Below are positions 14,115 through 22,610 of a DNA stretch of 64,000 nucleotides, piece after piece. The first letter of the stretch is position 1. Every line of letters begins with the position of its first letter. Under the pieces are notes generated by a model. It was not told where the DNA came from and did not search any database. It saw only the letters and a list, made by a program, of their open reading frames with translations. The stretch spans positions 27,006-91,005 of the forward strand of contig JAGNSU010000006.1 of NCBI GenBank assembly GCA_017987895.1, written 5' to 3'. Position numbers and translations under genes: made by a program. Source of the DNA: Flavobacteriales bacterium. Its GTDB lineage: Bacteria; Bacteroidota; Bacteroidia; Flavobacteriales_F; PHOS-HE28.

Positions 14115-16444
14115 CCCGCTCCGCATGTGCATTGACCCTGCTTCTACTGTACGTAGGTGCCTCCGGTCAGCAATTGCGCATAGATGAACTGCGACGACCG
14201 CTGAAGGAACATTCCGCACCGGATGCAGCGCGCCTGCAATTGCTTGTTGAAATGGCCCGGGCGTACGGCCTGGTACAACTGGACACAGCGGTCCTGTTCG
14301 CCGATGAGGCCAATGCGCTCGCCGAGCGGCTGGGTGATGCGAAGTCAGCGGCGCATGCAACCGCGATCAGAGGAACCTACGAGGTACTTCGTGGAGGCCT
14401 TGCGCGCGGCCAAGCGGACCTCAACACGGCTTTGGAGGCATCCGAGCAGAGCGGTTCGCTGGCTGGTCAGGTCCAATCGCGCATTGGGTTCTTGGTCGTG
14501 AGGAATCTGCAAGGCCGCACTACCGACGGTGACAAAGAGTTCGAGTCCGCATCCGCGTTGGCCACTGCTTTGCGCGATACCACCGCCATGGGCACACTGC
14601 TCCTGATCAGGGCAATGTGGCTGTGCAATGGATCACTGCTTGAGCAAGCGATGGTGCTATTGGATCGTGCCATAGCGCTCGGCACCGCGCATTCCTCACA
14701 CACTTCGCTGTCACCGGCGTATTCTTCACGGAGTTATGTGCATGCATGCATGGGGGAATTGGATGCCTCGGGTAGAGACATCGACTCCGCTTTGCACTGG
14801 GCCACCCATACTGGCGATCGTATTGCCCTTTCCGTGGCTCGAGGTAACGAAGGGACGCTCCATTGGTTCCGCTCGAATATGCCCAAGGCCCTGGAGTGCT
14901 ACCTGGAGTCCTTACGGTTGAGTGAGCAACTAGGTGCGCGGCCGGATATGGTTAACACTGAAGGCAATGTGGGCAAGGCCTATTCCGTCATGGATGATCA
15001 GGTCCGAGCCTTGGAGTATGCCGAGCGAGCGAGCAACGGGGCGCGGGAATTGGGCCTGCACCAGTGCCTGCTGAGCTCGCTCTGCGACCTCGGGAATGCC
15101 GCACTCGAATTGAAAAACCAGCAAAAGAGCTCCGCGGCGTTCAAGGAGATGGCCTTCTGGGCCGATTCGCTGAACAACCAGGACTTCCTCGCGGAGGCGG
15201 ACGTGAGAATGGCCGATTCATACTTGGCTTTCGAGATGCCGGACAGCGCGTTGAAGTATGCGTTGCGCGGTACCCTTGGCATGCGCAAGCTCGAAAGCAC
15301 TTCAGACGTTGGTCGTGCGCTGGTGACCGAAGGGAAGGCCCTCTCTGCCGCCAGCGATGTGGCGCTCCGTCGTGAAGGTATCGATCCAAAGGACCGCTCC
15401 TCGCGCGCATTGCGTGCTTACGAGGAGGCGATCACCGCGGTCGATGGGTTCTTCGATGAAGTAACGTACGCCTCCTACTTGGGGATCAGCACCATCCATG
15501 AGCGGGATGGGAATTTTGCAGAAGCGCTGATCTACCATCGAAAGGCCGTGGCGGTACACGATAGCATGCTCACGGCGGAGAGGAACCAGGCCATGGGTGA
15601 ATTGCAGATCCAGTACGAAACCGAGAAGAAGGAACAGCAGATCGTATTGCTCGGCAAAGACAAGGAGGTACAGGCCAAGGAGATCCAGAAGCAAAAGCTC
15701 GTGCGTAACGGTTTCATGGGCGGCTTCGCGCTGGTGGCACTGTTCGCCGGTGTGTTCCTCTTCCAGCGCAACCGGATCGGCAAGGAGAAGAAGCGAAGCG
15801 AGGAACTCTTGCTGAACATCCTTCCAGCGGAAGTCGCGGAAGAACTGAAGGCGAAGGGCGAGGCCGACGCGAAGCAGATCGATCAGGTCACCGTGCTCTT
15901 CACCGACTTCAAGGGCTTCACCGCCATGAGCGAGAAGCTCAGCCCAAAGGAACTGGTCGCAGACATCCACGAGTGCTTCAGCGCCTTCGATCACATCATG
16001 GCCAAGCACGGCATCGAGAAGATCAAGACCATCGGCGATGCGTATATGGCCGCTGGTGGATTGCCAACGCCCAACACCACCCACGCGCTGGATGTGGTGA
16101 AGGCCGCACTGGACATCCGCGACTTCATCGCCGAAGGCAAGGCACGGAAAGTAGCAGCGGGTCTCCCGTACTTCGAGATCCGGATCGGCATCCACACCGG
16201 CCCCGTTGTCGCTGGCATCGTGGGCGTGAAGAAGTTCGCCTACGACATCTGGGGCGATACCGTGAACATCGCCAGCCGCATGGAAAGCAGCGGGGAGGTC
16301 GGCCAGGTGAATATCAGCGAGAGCACGTATGCACTGGTGAAGGACGAGCCGGGTCTCATGTTCACATCACGCGGCAAAGTGCAGGCGAAGGGCAAGGGGG
16401 AAATGGAGATGTACTTCGTTCGCCAAAGCTCGGAACGAGCGTAG
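14111..16444 (+). CDS. TPR-domain transmembrane adenylate cyclase (class III), copy C
   Basis: 777 residues. Signal peptide MTRSACALTLLLLYVGASGQ, an extended TPR-like helical region (about 25-500) longer than in copy A, a charged linker (EKKEQQIVLLGKDKEVQAKE), one membrane helix (about 534-553) and the cyclase domain. Metal Asp599, Lys639 and Asp712 give adenylate specificity. The catalytic half is nearly identical to copy A in protein and close at nucleotide level, while the sensor halves differ strongly. The ATG at 14111 overlaps the stop of copy B. Frames that extend further upstream run through B in another phase and were rejected. Probably the distal gene of an A-B-C transcript. Confidence 0.93.
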   Translation: MTRSACALTLLLLYVGASGQQLRIDELRRPLKEHSAPDAARLQLLVEMARAYGLVQLDTAVLFADEANALAERLGDAKSAAHATAIRGTYEVLRGGLARGQADLNTALEASEQSGSLAGQVQSRIGFLVVRNLQGRTTDGDKEFESASALATALRDTTAMGTLLLIRAMWLCNGSLLEQAMVLLDRAIALGTAHSSHTSLSPAYSSRSYVHACMGELDASGRDIDSALHWATHTGDRIALSVARGNEGTLHWFRSNMPKALECYLESLRLSEQLGARPDMVNTEGNVGKAYSVMDDQVRALEYAERASNGARELGLHQCLLSSLCDLGNAALELKNQQKSSAAFKEMAFWADSLNNQDFLAEADVRMADSYLAFEMPDSALKYALRGTLGMRKLESTSDVGRALVTEGKALSAASDVALRREGIDPKDRSSRALRAYEEAITAVDGFFDEVTYASYLGISTIHERDGNFAEALIYHRKAVAVHDSMLTAERNQAMGELQIQYETEKKEQQIVLLGKDKEVQAKEIQKQKLVRNGFMGGFALVALFAGVFLFQRNRIGKEKKRSEELLLNILPAEVAEELKAKGEADAKQIDQVTVLFTDFKGFTAMSEKLSPKELVADIHECFSAFDHIMAKHGIEKIKTIGDAYMAAGGLPTPNTTHALDVVKAALDIRDFIAEGKARKVAAGLPYFEIRIGIHTGPVVAGIVGVKKFAYDIWGDTVNIASRMESSGEVGQVNISESTYALVKDEPGLMFTSRGKVQAKGKGEMEMYFVRQSSERA

Positions 16445-16533
16445 GAGAACTTGGTCAGCTTCAGCCGGACATCCGGGCATGATACCGCTGCGTCACTCCT
16501 CAAGTACTGGGAACGTGTCGCTACATTTCAGCC

Positions 16534-18585
16534 ATGCAGGTGGTGCGTTGGTCGATCATTTTCGCGTTGCTTTTATCGTCGCGATCGGCGTCGCTCGCGC
16601 AGGCAGAGCAGGTAGACACCATCTTCCGCAACCTCCGGATCGATGCGCGCGAATTGCGCGATGGGACCACGGCGGTGCCCGGCCAGGGTCGTGAGGTACC
16701 CGGTCTCGATCTGGACGATATCGGCACTCCGCGTCACATCATCGGCGATGACCCTGCGTTCGCTGAGCGTGCGTTCGTGGATAGCACATGGATGCCGCTG
16801 GGCCCATTGCGCGACACGGTGCTGCGGGGCGGCGGCGTGCATTGGCTGCGCTACTATCTGGAGCCGGCTGCCGACCTGGAACGGACACCCCTGGTGCTGA
16901 ACGTGGCAGCCATCGCGGGTACTGAGGTCTTCCTCAACGGCCGCTCACTGGTGCGCCTGACGGCGGTGCGACCCATGCGACATGGGTCCGGACTCCCGTC
17001 CTACGACTCGCTACTGTGCTTGAGCGTACCGTTCGTCCTGTTGTGCGATGGAAAGCCGGAGGTACTGGCCGTGCGTATCGAGGGTGCCGCGGGCGAGCCG
17101 CTGAGGAACGCTTCGCTCATCCTGTCCCTGCGAACCGCCGATGCCAGCTACCATATGCACCGGCACATGGTGCACTATGGGGTGTTCATCGGCATCAACG
17201 TGATCATCCTTCTCCTTTCATTGGTGATCTGGCGGTACGACCGCGCTGACGGGAGCTGGCTTTTGCTCGCCGCGCTATCGGTGGTGTCCGCGCTGGATAC
17301 CTTCTGTGAAGTGGGTTATGGCATGGGTGCGCTGGGCTTCACCGATGTTCCATGGAAGGTACTGGGCCTCGTACGCGCGGTGCTCATTCCATGGCCTATG
17401 TACCTGTTGATCATGGTACTGGGCCGTATGCGCGGCGACCTGAGTGCGCGGCGCGCGAAATGGTATACGCGGGGCGTGCTGGTGGTCACCTTCATCTGCG
17501 CGGCGTTCGGCATCGGCGAGTGGTACGGGATCCTGGGATCCGAAGGTCTGATGCTGCTGAACGATGGGCCCGCGTTGATCATCGCGGTCATCGTGTTCGC
17601 ACTGGTGTTCGCGGTCGTCGTGGTCTGGTTCGCCATCGATGTGGTACGGCTGGGGATCCGGCTGCTGCGGTCAAAGGGCTACGCACGGTGGATCGGTGGC
17701 GGCGCCCTCGCCTCAAGCCTGCTCACGCTCGTTCTGCGCATGATGAGCGCAATGACAGGCGTTGGCCTTTCCTCCGTCCTGGAAGTGCTGGCGGACTACT
17801 GCTCCTACGTAGCGGTGCCTGTTTCCATCGCGGTGTACCTCGCCATCCGCTCGGGGCACCACAACCGGTTGGTCGCCCGGCAGCGCGATGAATTGGACGA
17901 AGAGGTGAAGGAGCGCACCGCGCAATTGAGCGCCGAGAAGGACCGCTCCGATGAGTTGCTGTTGAACATCCTGCCGGCGGAGGTGGCCGAGGAACTGAAG
18001 CGCACCGGCGCGGCAGCCGCCAAGCACTTCGACCTGGCCGCGGTGCTCTTCACGGACTTCAAGGGCTTCACCTCGCTCACCGAGAGGGTCGGCGCTGCCG
18101 AACTGCTGCAGGAGCTGAACACATGTTTCAAGGCCTTCGACGACATCATCACAGCCCGTGGCATCGAGAAGATCAAGACCATCGGTGATGCATACATGTG
18201 CGTAGGCGGACTGCCGGACCCCAAGTCGTCCTCGCCGGAAGATGTCGTGCACGCCGCCTTGGAGATGCAGGATTTCATGAAGCGGCGAAAGATCGAGCGC
18301 GATGCACAGGGTCAGCCCGCCTTCGAGATGCGCGTGGGCATCCACACTGGCCCGGTCATAGCAGGTATTGTTGGCGTGAAGAAGTTCCAGTACGACATCT
18401 GGGGCGATACGGTGAACATTGCCAGTCGCATGGAAAGCAGCGGGGAGGTCGGGCAGGTGAACATCAGTGAGAGCACCTATGAGTCGGTGAAGAGTGGACC
18501 AGGTTTGACGTTCACGCCACGGGGGAAAGTGCAGGCGAAGGGCAAGGGGGAAATGGAGATGTACTTCGTAGAGGCCCGATCATGA
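16534..18585 (+). CDS. 7TM-sensor adenylate cyclase (class III), copy D
   Basis: 683 residues. Signal peptide MQVVRWSIIFALLLSSRSAS with cleavage near LAQA, a beta-rich periplasmic sensor (30-205), seven membrane helices (212-440), a coiled coil (DELDEEVKERTAQLSAEKDR) and the cyclase domain. Metal Asp508, Lys548 and Asp621 are present, so ATP is the expected substrate. It is the most divergent catalytic domain of the four (FTSLTERVGAAELL in place of FTAMSEKLSPKELV). Its last 60 residues nevertheless match copies A and C closely, including long identical nucleotide runs, suggesting gene conversion. It lies 89 bases after copy C and may have its own promoter. Confidence 0.92.
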   Translation: MQVVRWSIIFALLLSSRSASLAQAEQVDTIFRNLRIDARELRDGTTAVPGQGREVPGLDLDDIGTPRHIIGDDPAFAERAFVDSTWMPLGPLRDTVLRGGGVHWLRYYLEPAADLERTPLVLNVAAIAGTEVFLNGRSLVRLTAVRPMRHGSGLPSYDSLLCLSVPFVLLCDGKPEVLAVRIEGAAGEPLRNASLILSLRTADASYHMHRHMVHYGVFIGINVIILLLSLVIWRYDRADGSWLLLAALSVVSALDTFCEVGYGMGALGFTDVPWKVLGLVRAVLIPWPMYLLIMVLGRMRGDLSARRAKWYTRGVLVVTFICAAFGIGEWYGILGSEGLMLLNDGPALIIAVIVFALVFAVVVVWFAIDVVRLGIRLLRSKGYARWIGGGALASSLLTLVLRMMSAMTGVGLSSVLEVLADYCSYVAVPVSIAVYLAIRSGHHNRLVARQRDELDEEVKERTAQLSAEKDRSDELLLNILPAEVAEELKRTGAAAAKHFDLAAVLFTDFKGFTSLTERVGAAELLQELNTCFKAFDDIITARGIEKIKTIGDAYMCVGGLPDPKSSSPEDVVHAALEMQDFMKRRKIERDAQGQPAFEMRVGIHTGPVIAGIVGVKKFQYDIWGDTVNIASRMESSGEVGQVNISESTYESVKSGPGLTFTPRGKVQAKGKGEMEMYFVEARS

Positions 18586-18816
18586 TGATCGCCGAGGAGG
18601 TGAACACCTGCCGCCTCGCGACAATGGAGAAGTGATGGACTTGTTAGCGGGTGATGACGGTGATCGTGGGGACCCGGCCCCGAGACGGGATCGGGGGTGG
18701 TGAACGGAATGATGCTCACACGACCGCCCCGGATCAGGTCGATCCCTAGCAGCGTTCATATCCACCTAACAAGAACGCCCCATCTTCGGCCCCCCTACCA
18801 CCCTTGTGGTCCACTC

Positions 18817-20988
18817 ATGAAGAATACGTTCACACTTCTCCTGTCGGGCCTGGCATGGCAGCTCTTCGCGCAAACCAACGTGGTCACCTATGCGGGTGGC
18901 TCCGGCAACGAGGCCTTCAACGACGTGGTTCAGATCAGCGATGGGCGCATCCTGGTGATCGGCACGGCCGATGACCTTGGCTGGATCGACGGCAGCGTGC
19001 CCCAGTTCACTCTTACCGCAACGGGCATCGCCAACGGCCTTGGCACGAACAAGGTGCCCTTCATCCTGGTACTGGACAGTACGGCGCAAACCCTGCTCGC
19101 CGTCCATCACCTGCAGCCGAACGCGGCGGAGGACCTGCGCTTCATCAAGCTCACCAATGCGCCCGGCGAGCCCACGGGCGACATTTACTTGAGCGGTACC
19201 ACCGAGGACGCCACCAACGGCGGCTACTTCATCGGCAAGCTCGATGACAACTTCGTGAACGGTGATCCCACCGGCTTCGCATGGGTGATCAACGTGAAAT
19301 GCGCCGCAGGCGAATACCCCAAGATCTACCAGCCGTGGGATGTGGGTGGCGACGGAAAGGTGGTGTACGGATACGGCGACAGTCATTCGTACAACTGGAG
19401 CGCGTTCTATCGGAACGATGCCGATGGGAACCCGGATGTGGTACCGCATTGGCGGATCCACTGGCCGCTTGGTGGCGGGCCGGAGCATCGTGGTGACGCA
19501 GCCACTTTTCTGGGAGGTATTGGTGCGCTGGACTACAGTGCGATCGTGCTGAAGCGCGATGCCACGCGTTGCGAGTTGCGTTCACCCACCCAGGTGGAGT
19601 TTGACCTCTGGCAACCCGACGGCAACGGCGGCACGAAGAAGGGCACCTGGCCATTGGACATCCTGTACAGCGAACCTTGCCTGCCCGGGGGTACCGGCAA
19701 CACCACCGATGGACCGGGTTACACCGGATACAGTGGCAGCGCGACCTTCACGCATGGTCCGCAATCCGTATGCATCGATCGGCGCACGAACAACATGTAC
19801 ATCGGGTTCAACACCAAGAGCGTGCTGCCCGGCGGCCAGCCCGACTTTGAACCCGCCGTGATGGCCATGGACGCCGATGGTGCGCTCTTGTGGTGGAGCC
19901 GCCTCTACCATGAAGTGACTCCCGGTGGCGACACGCTCAACAGCAGTCCGGACCAGTACGTGGACGCGCTGGCGATCGACTATTCGGAGCCGCCAGCGAG
20001 CGGCCTGCTCGTGGTGAACGCTCGCTGCCACGGCAACAACGTGGAGAATCTCTGGGAAGGCGATACCATCGCAGCGAACCCAGGAGCCAGCGGTTTTCAG
20101 AACCGCTTCACGGGCAACAACGGCAACATCCACATCAGTTGGTTGGGCAAGCTCACCCTGGCCGATGGCACCTTGATGCACAGCACCTACGTGGCCGAGT
20201 ACGCCGAAGGCACCGGCTCGCTCGGGGCGCCGCTGGCCGACCCGAACCTCGACGGCTGGCCGAACCCCAACGACGGCTGGCCCGATGTGAACACCACGTA
20301 CCTCGGTAAGAACAACCTGAAGGTCACGGCGGACGGCAGCGTGCTCGCGCTGGGCAAAGGTCGTCGCACGATCACCACGGCCAATGCCTACCAGAAAATG
20401 GTGAAGCCCGCGAACGGCGGCCTCAGCGCTTGGAACGATTACGTGCGCGTGTACACGCCCGATCTGTCGAACCTGAAGTACAGTTCGTTGCTCGTTGGGC
20501 AATGGGACACCCTCACTCAAGCGGGCGGAGACAACGTGCGCCTCAATGGATCCTTCAAGACCAGGAGCGGTGTGATCGTGGTGGGCAGACACAACGCTAC
20601 TGGTGTGGACATGCCGGTGAGCGCGGTGCCCGCATGGGGCAATGCCGCCTTCAACAATGGTAGCGCTGTGTTCGCCTACTTGCGCACCGCCGCTCTCTTC
20701 GACCCGGGCGATGACCCCGTTGATCCGAGCACGACGGTGGCGGTACCAGTGGAAGAGCGTCTTTTACGCGTTGCGCCGAACCCAACGCAGGGTGAAGTCC
20801 TGGTGATCCTGCCAGATGGTGCCGTCGGAACCTTGACCTTACGTGATGTGACCGGAAGATCCCTCGTCGTTCAACAAGCGCAGGGTACTACAGTGCTCGA
20901 TCTGAACGACTACGCCGCAGGCACGTATTCGTTGTCGTGGCGGACAAGCCAACGGGCCGAGCGAACAGTGCGAGTACTGGTGCAGTGA
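18817..20988 (+). CDS. Large secreted protein with T9SS sorting domain
   Basis: 723 residues. Signal peptide MKNTFTLLLSGLAWQLFAQ, then a long region beginning NVVTYAGGSGNEAFNDVVQ, with several repeats pairing a described event and a value, like the beta-propeller or SBBP-type repeats of Bacteroidota cargo proteins. The C-terminus (LLRVAPNPTQGEVLVILPDG to LTLRDVTGRSLV to YAAGTYSLSWRT) is a type IX secretion sorting domain. It is predicted to be exported to the periplasm by Sec, moved across the outer membrane by T9SS and attached or released. Function unknown. The ATG at 18817 was chosen because it opens the signal peptide; the upstream extension is Pro/Arg-rich and rejected. About 230 bases separate it from cyclase D. 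Confidence 0.87.
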   Translation: MKNTFTLLLSGLAWQLFAQTNVVTYAGGSGNEAFNDVVQISDGRILVIGTADDLGWIDGSVPQFTLTATGIANGLGTNKVPFILVLDSTAQTLLAVHHLQPNAAEDLRFIKLTNAPGEPTGDIYLSGTTEDATNGGYFIGKLDDNFVNGDPTGFAWVINVKCAAGEYPKIYQPWDVGGDGKVVYGYGDSHSYNWSAFYRNDADGNPDVVPHWRIHWPLGGGPEHRGDAATFLGGIGALDYSAIVLKRDATRCELRSPTQVEFDLWQPDGNGGTKKGTWPLDILYSEPCLPGGTGNTTDGPGYTGYSGSATFTHGPQSVCIDRRTNNMYIGFNTKSVLPGGQPDFEPAVMAMDADGALLWWSRLYHEVTPGGDTLNSSPDQYVDALAIDYSEPPASGLLVVNARCHGNNVENLWEGDTIAANPGASGFQNRFTGNNGNIHISWLGKLTLADGTLMHSTYVAEYAEGTGSLGAPLADPNLDGWPNPNDGWPDVNTTYLGKNNLKVTADGSVLALGKGRRTITTANAYQKMVKPANGGLSAWNDYVRVYTPDLSNLKYSSLLVGQWDTLTQAGGDNVRLNGSFKTRSGVIVVGRHNATGVDMPVSAVPAWGNAAFNNGSAVFAYLRTAALFDPGDDPVDPSTTVAVPVEERLLRVAPNPTQGEVLVILPDGAVGTLTLRDVTGRSLVVQQAQGTTVLDLNDYAAGTYSLSWRTSQRAERTVRVLVQ

Positions 20989-21033
20989 TCCGTATGCTTC
21001 GTGCCGAACCACACGATCGATAACTGAACGGCC

Positions 21034-21270
21034 TCAGGTGCGCCTAGCCAGGTCCGGGCGGTCCTGATAGTCCCACTCATGCCCGGGCGGAAGTTCCGCA
21101 GTGGGGCTGGTGGTATCGTGGAGAACGGACCACACCAGTTGGATCACCACCACAGGGACGAGGGTCAACAGAAGCAAGGCGGACCAGAGCGGGGCCTGGA
21201 ACCATACGGCCGCCATGATGATGGGGAGCAATGCGGTAGCACGCAACGCATGTCTTTCGGAGCGGGTCAT
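21034..21270 (-). CDS. Small membrane protein, unknown (78 aa)
   Basis: 78 residues from an ATG at 21270: MTRSERHALRATALLPIIMA. A hydrophobic block (about 12-48: ALLPIIMAAVWFQAPLWSALLLLTLVPVVVIQLVWSVL) probably makes two helices, followed by a polar Pro/Asp/Arg tail (GHEWDYQDRPDLARRT). A longer frame begins 44 codons upstream but that part looks non-coding. No family is recognised. The gene converges on the T9SS cargo gene. Membrane location is clear from the sequence; function is not. Confidence 0.6.
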   Translation of the reverse strand: MTRSERHALRATALLPIIMAAVWFQAPLWSALLLLTLVPVVVIQLVWSVLHDTTSPTAELPPGHEWDYQDRPDLARRT

Positions 21271-21428
21271 GCCGTTGACCGCACAAGCCACGCGCCAGAG
21301 GGCCGCCAGCTTATGGTCCACGTTTGGGTCTAAGCAAAACAGACCATGGGACCTCCGTGCCGCTGTACGAACGGCTGAAGGGTGCCCGCCCCCACGCAGC
21401 AAGGTTGCGAGCGTGCGGAGGTGTTGGG

Positions 21429-21632
21429 CTAACTCGGTAACGGTTCGTACAGATACTCGGTGCCGTTATGATGCACCACCACTTGTGCGTTCCACCACTT
21501 GGCGATCACCACTATCCTTCTACATGCTTCGTCCAACGTGGTCGCGCGCACGGCGGGTCGGGTGGATCCTTCACGTACCGCGATCCAGGTCCCATCGAAG
21601 CGGAGTTCGACATGGTAGCGTTCAGTGCTCAT
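21429..21632 (-). CDS. DUF2188 family protein
   Basis: 67 residues starting MSTERYHVELRFDGTWIAV. The pattern of an aromatic strand (YHVELR-DGTWIAVREG), a helix with TTLDEACRRIVVIAKWW and a final strand QVVVHHNGTEYLYEP matches DUF2188, small cytosolic proteins of unknown function that often occur with stress genes. The ATG at 21632 gives the family's usual length; an upstream in-frame ATG adds a Cys/Pro-rich lead that does not fit. It reads divergently from the frameshifted DUF72 gene. Confidence 0.78.
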   Translation of the reverse strand: MSTERYHVELRFDGTWIAVREGSTRPAVRATTLDEACRRIVVIAKWWNAQVVVHHNGTEYLYEPLPS

Positions 21633-21844
21633 CTCAGCAGGTGCATGCATGCATGGGTATTCGCCGATCGCATGCCGCAACCCACGGTATCAAGAAGAGG
21701 AACGCACGTCGGCAACGGATCACACGATCGTCCCGGAACAGTGGAACGGCCGCCGCACCACAGGAAGCCCCCGATCCGCTAATGGTCTGGGTGTGGGTTT
21801 TCGGGAGAGTGGCCCATTAAGTGCGCAGAGCGATCGTGGACCGC

Positions 21845-22545
21845 ATGGATCGTTTCCATTTAGGCACCGCTGGCTGGCAGGTGGCGAAGACCCTCGGCCA
21901 GGCTCCTGCGGAGGGGGGACACCTGGAGCGGTACGCCCAGTTGTTCAATGCCGTGGAGATCAACTCCGTTTTCTACCGGCCCCACCTGGCCAAGACCTTC
22001 GAACGATGGGCCGCCACCGTGCCGGAGGACTTCCGTTTTTCGGTGAAAATGCATCGGGGCGTTACGCATGAACGGCGCTTGACCGACGTACGACCGGCGC
22101 AGGTCTTCCTTGAAATGGTCGCCGCGCTCGGAGAGAAGCTGGGCCCGGTGCTGGTGCAACTCCCCCCATCGCTCGCGTGGTCGGTAGAAAGGGGAGAGTT
22201 CTTAAGTGCGTTGCGTGAAGCGTACCACGGCGCTGTGGTGTTGGAGGCGCGCCATCCCTCCTGGGCCGCTGCGGATGTGATGAAGGTGTTGAAGGAGACC
22301 AAGATCAGCGGGGTTGCGGCCGATCCACCGGTCATCCACCGCTCGCCTACTTCCGGTTCCATGGTACGCCCCGGGTGTACTGGTCCACGTATACGGATGA
22401 CTTCCTATCGCAGCGGGCCGAACAGATCACGGTGCTGCTGAAGGCCGGCCGCACCGTATGGACGATCTTCGATAATTCAGCGGCTGGTGCAGCGGCGCCG
22501 GATGCCCTGCGGTTGCGTGCGCTGGTGCAGGAACGGATGGCATAG
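21845..22545 (+). pseudogene. DUF72 (YecE-like) gene with a frameshift
   Basis: Residues MDRFHLGTAGWQVAKTLG to KETKISGVAADPPVIHR read in one frame and match the N-terminal three quarters of DUF72 proteins (TIM-barrel family; the LGTAGW start, FSVKMHRGVTH and LVQLPPSLAW motifs). Near 22340-22348 the match moves to another frame, which continues YFRFHGTPRVYWSTYTDDFL and WTIFDNSAAGAAAPDALRL and stops at 22545. That is exactly the family's C-terminal part (RLHG and FDNTAxGxA motifs). One small indel therefore breaks the gene, or the assembly carries an error at this point. Without repair the product ends at 22441 with an unrelated tail. The ATG at 21845 fits the family start better than the upstream GTG. 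Confidence 0.85.
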
Positions 22546-22610
22546 GTGGCACACCGCAGCACGATGCACTTCACGGGAGGAACGCCCTCCATGGCCGTTC
22601 TGTCCGGCCA

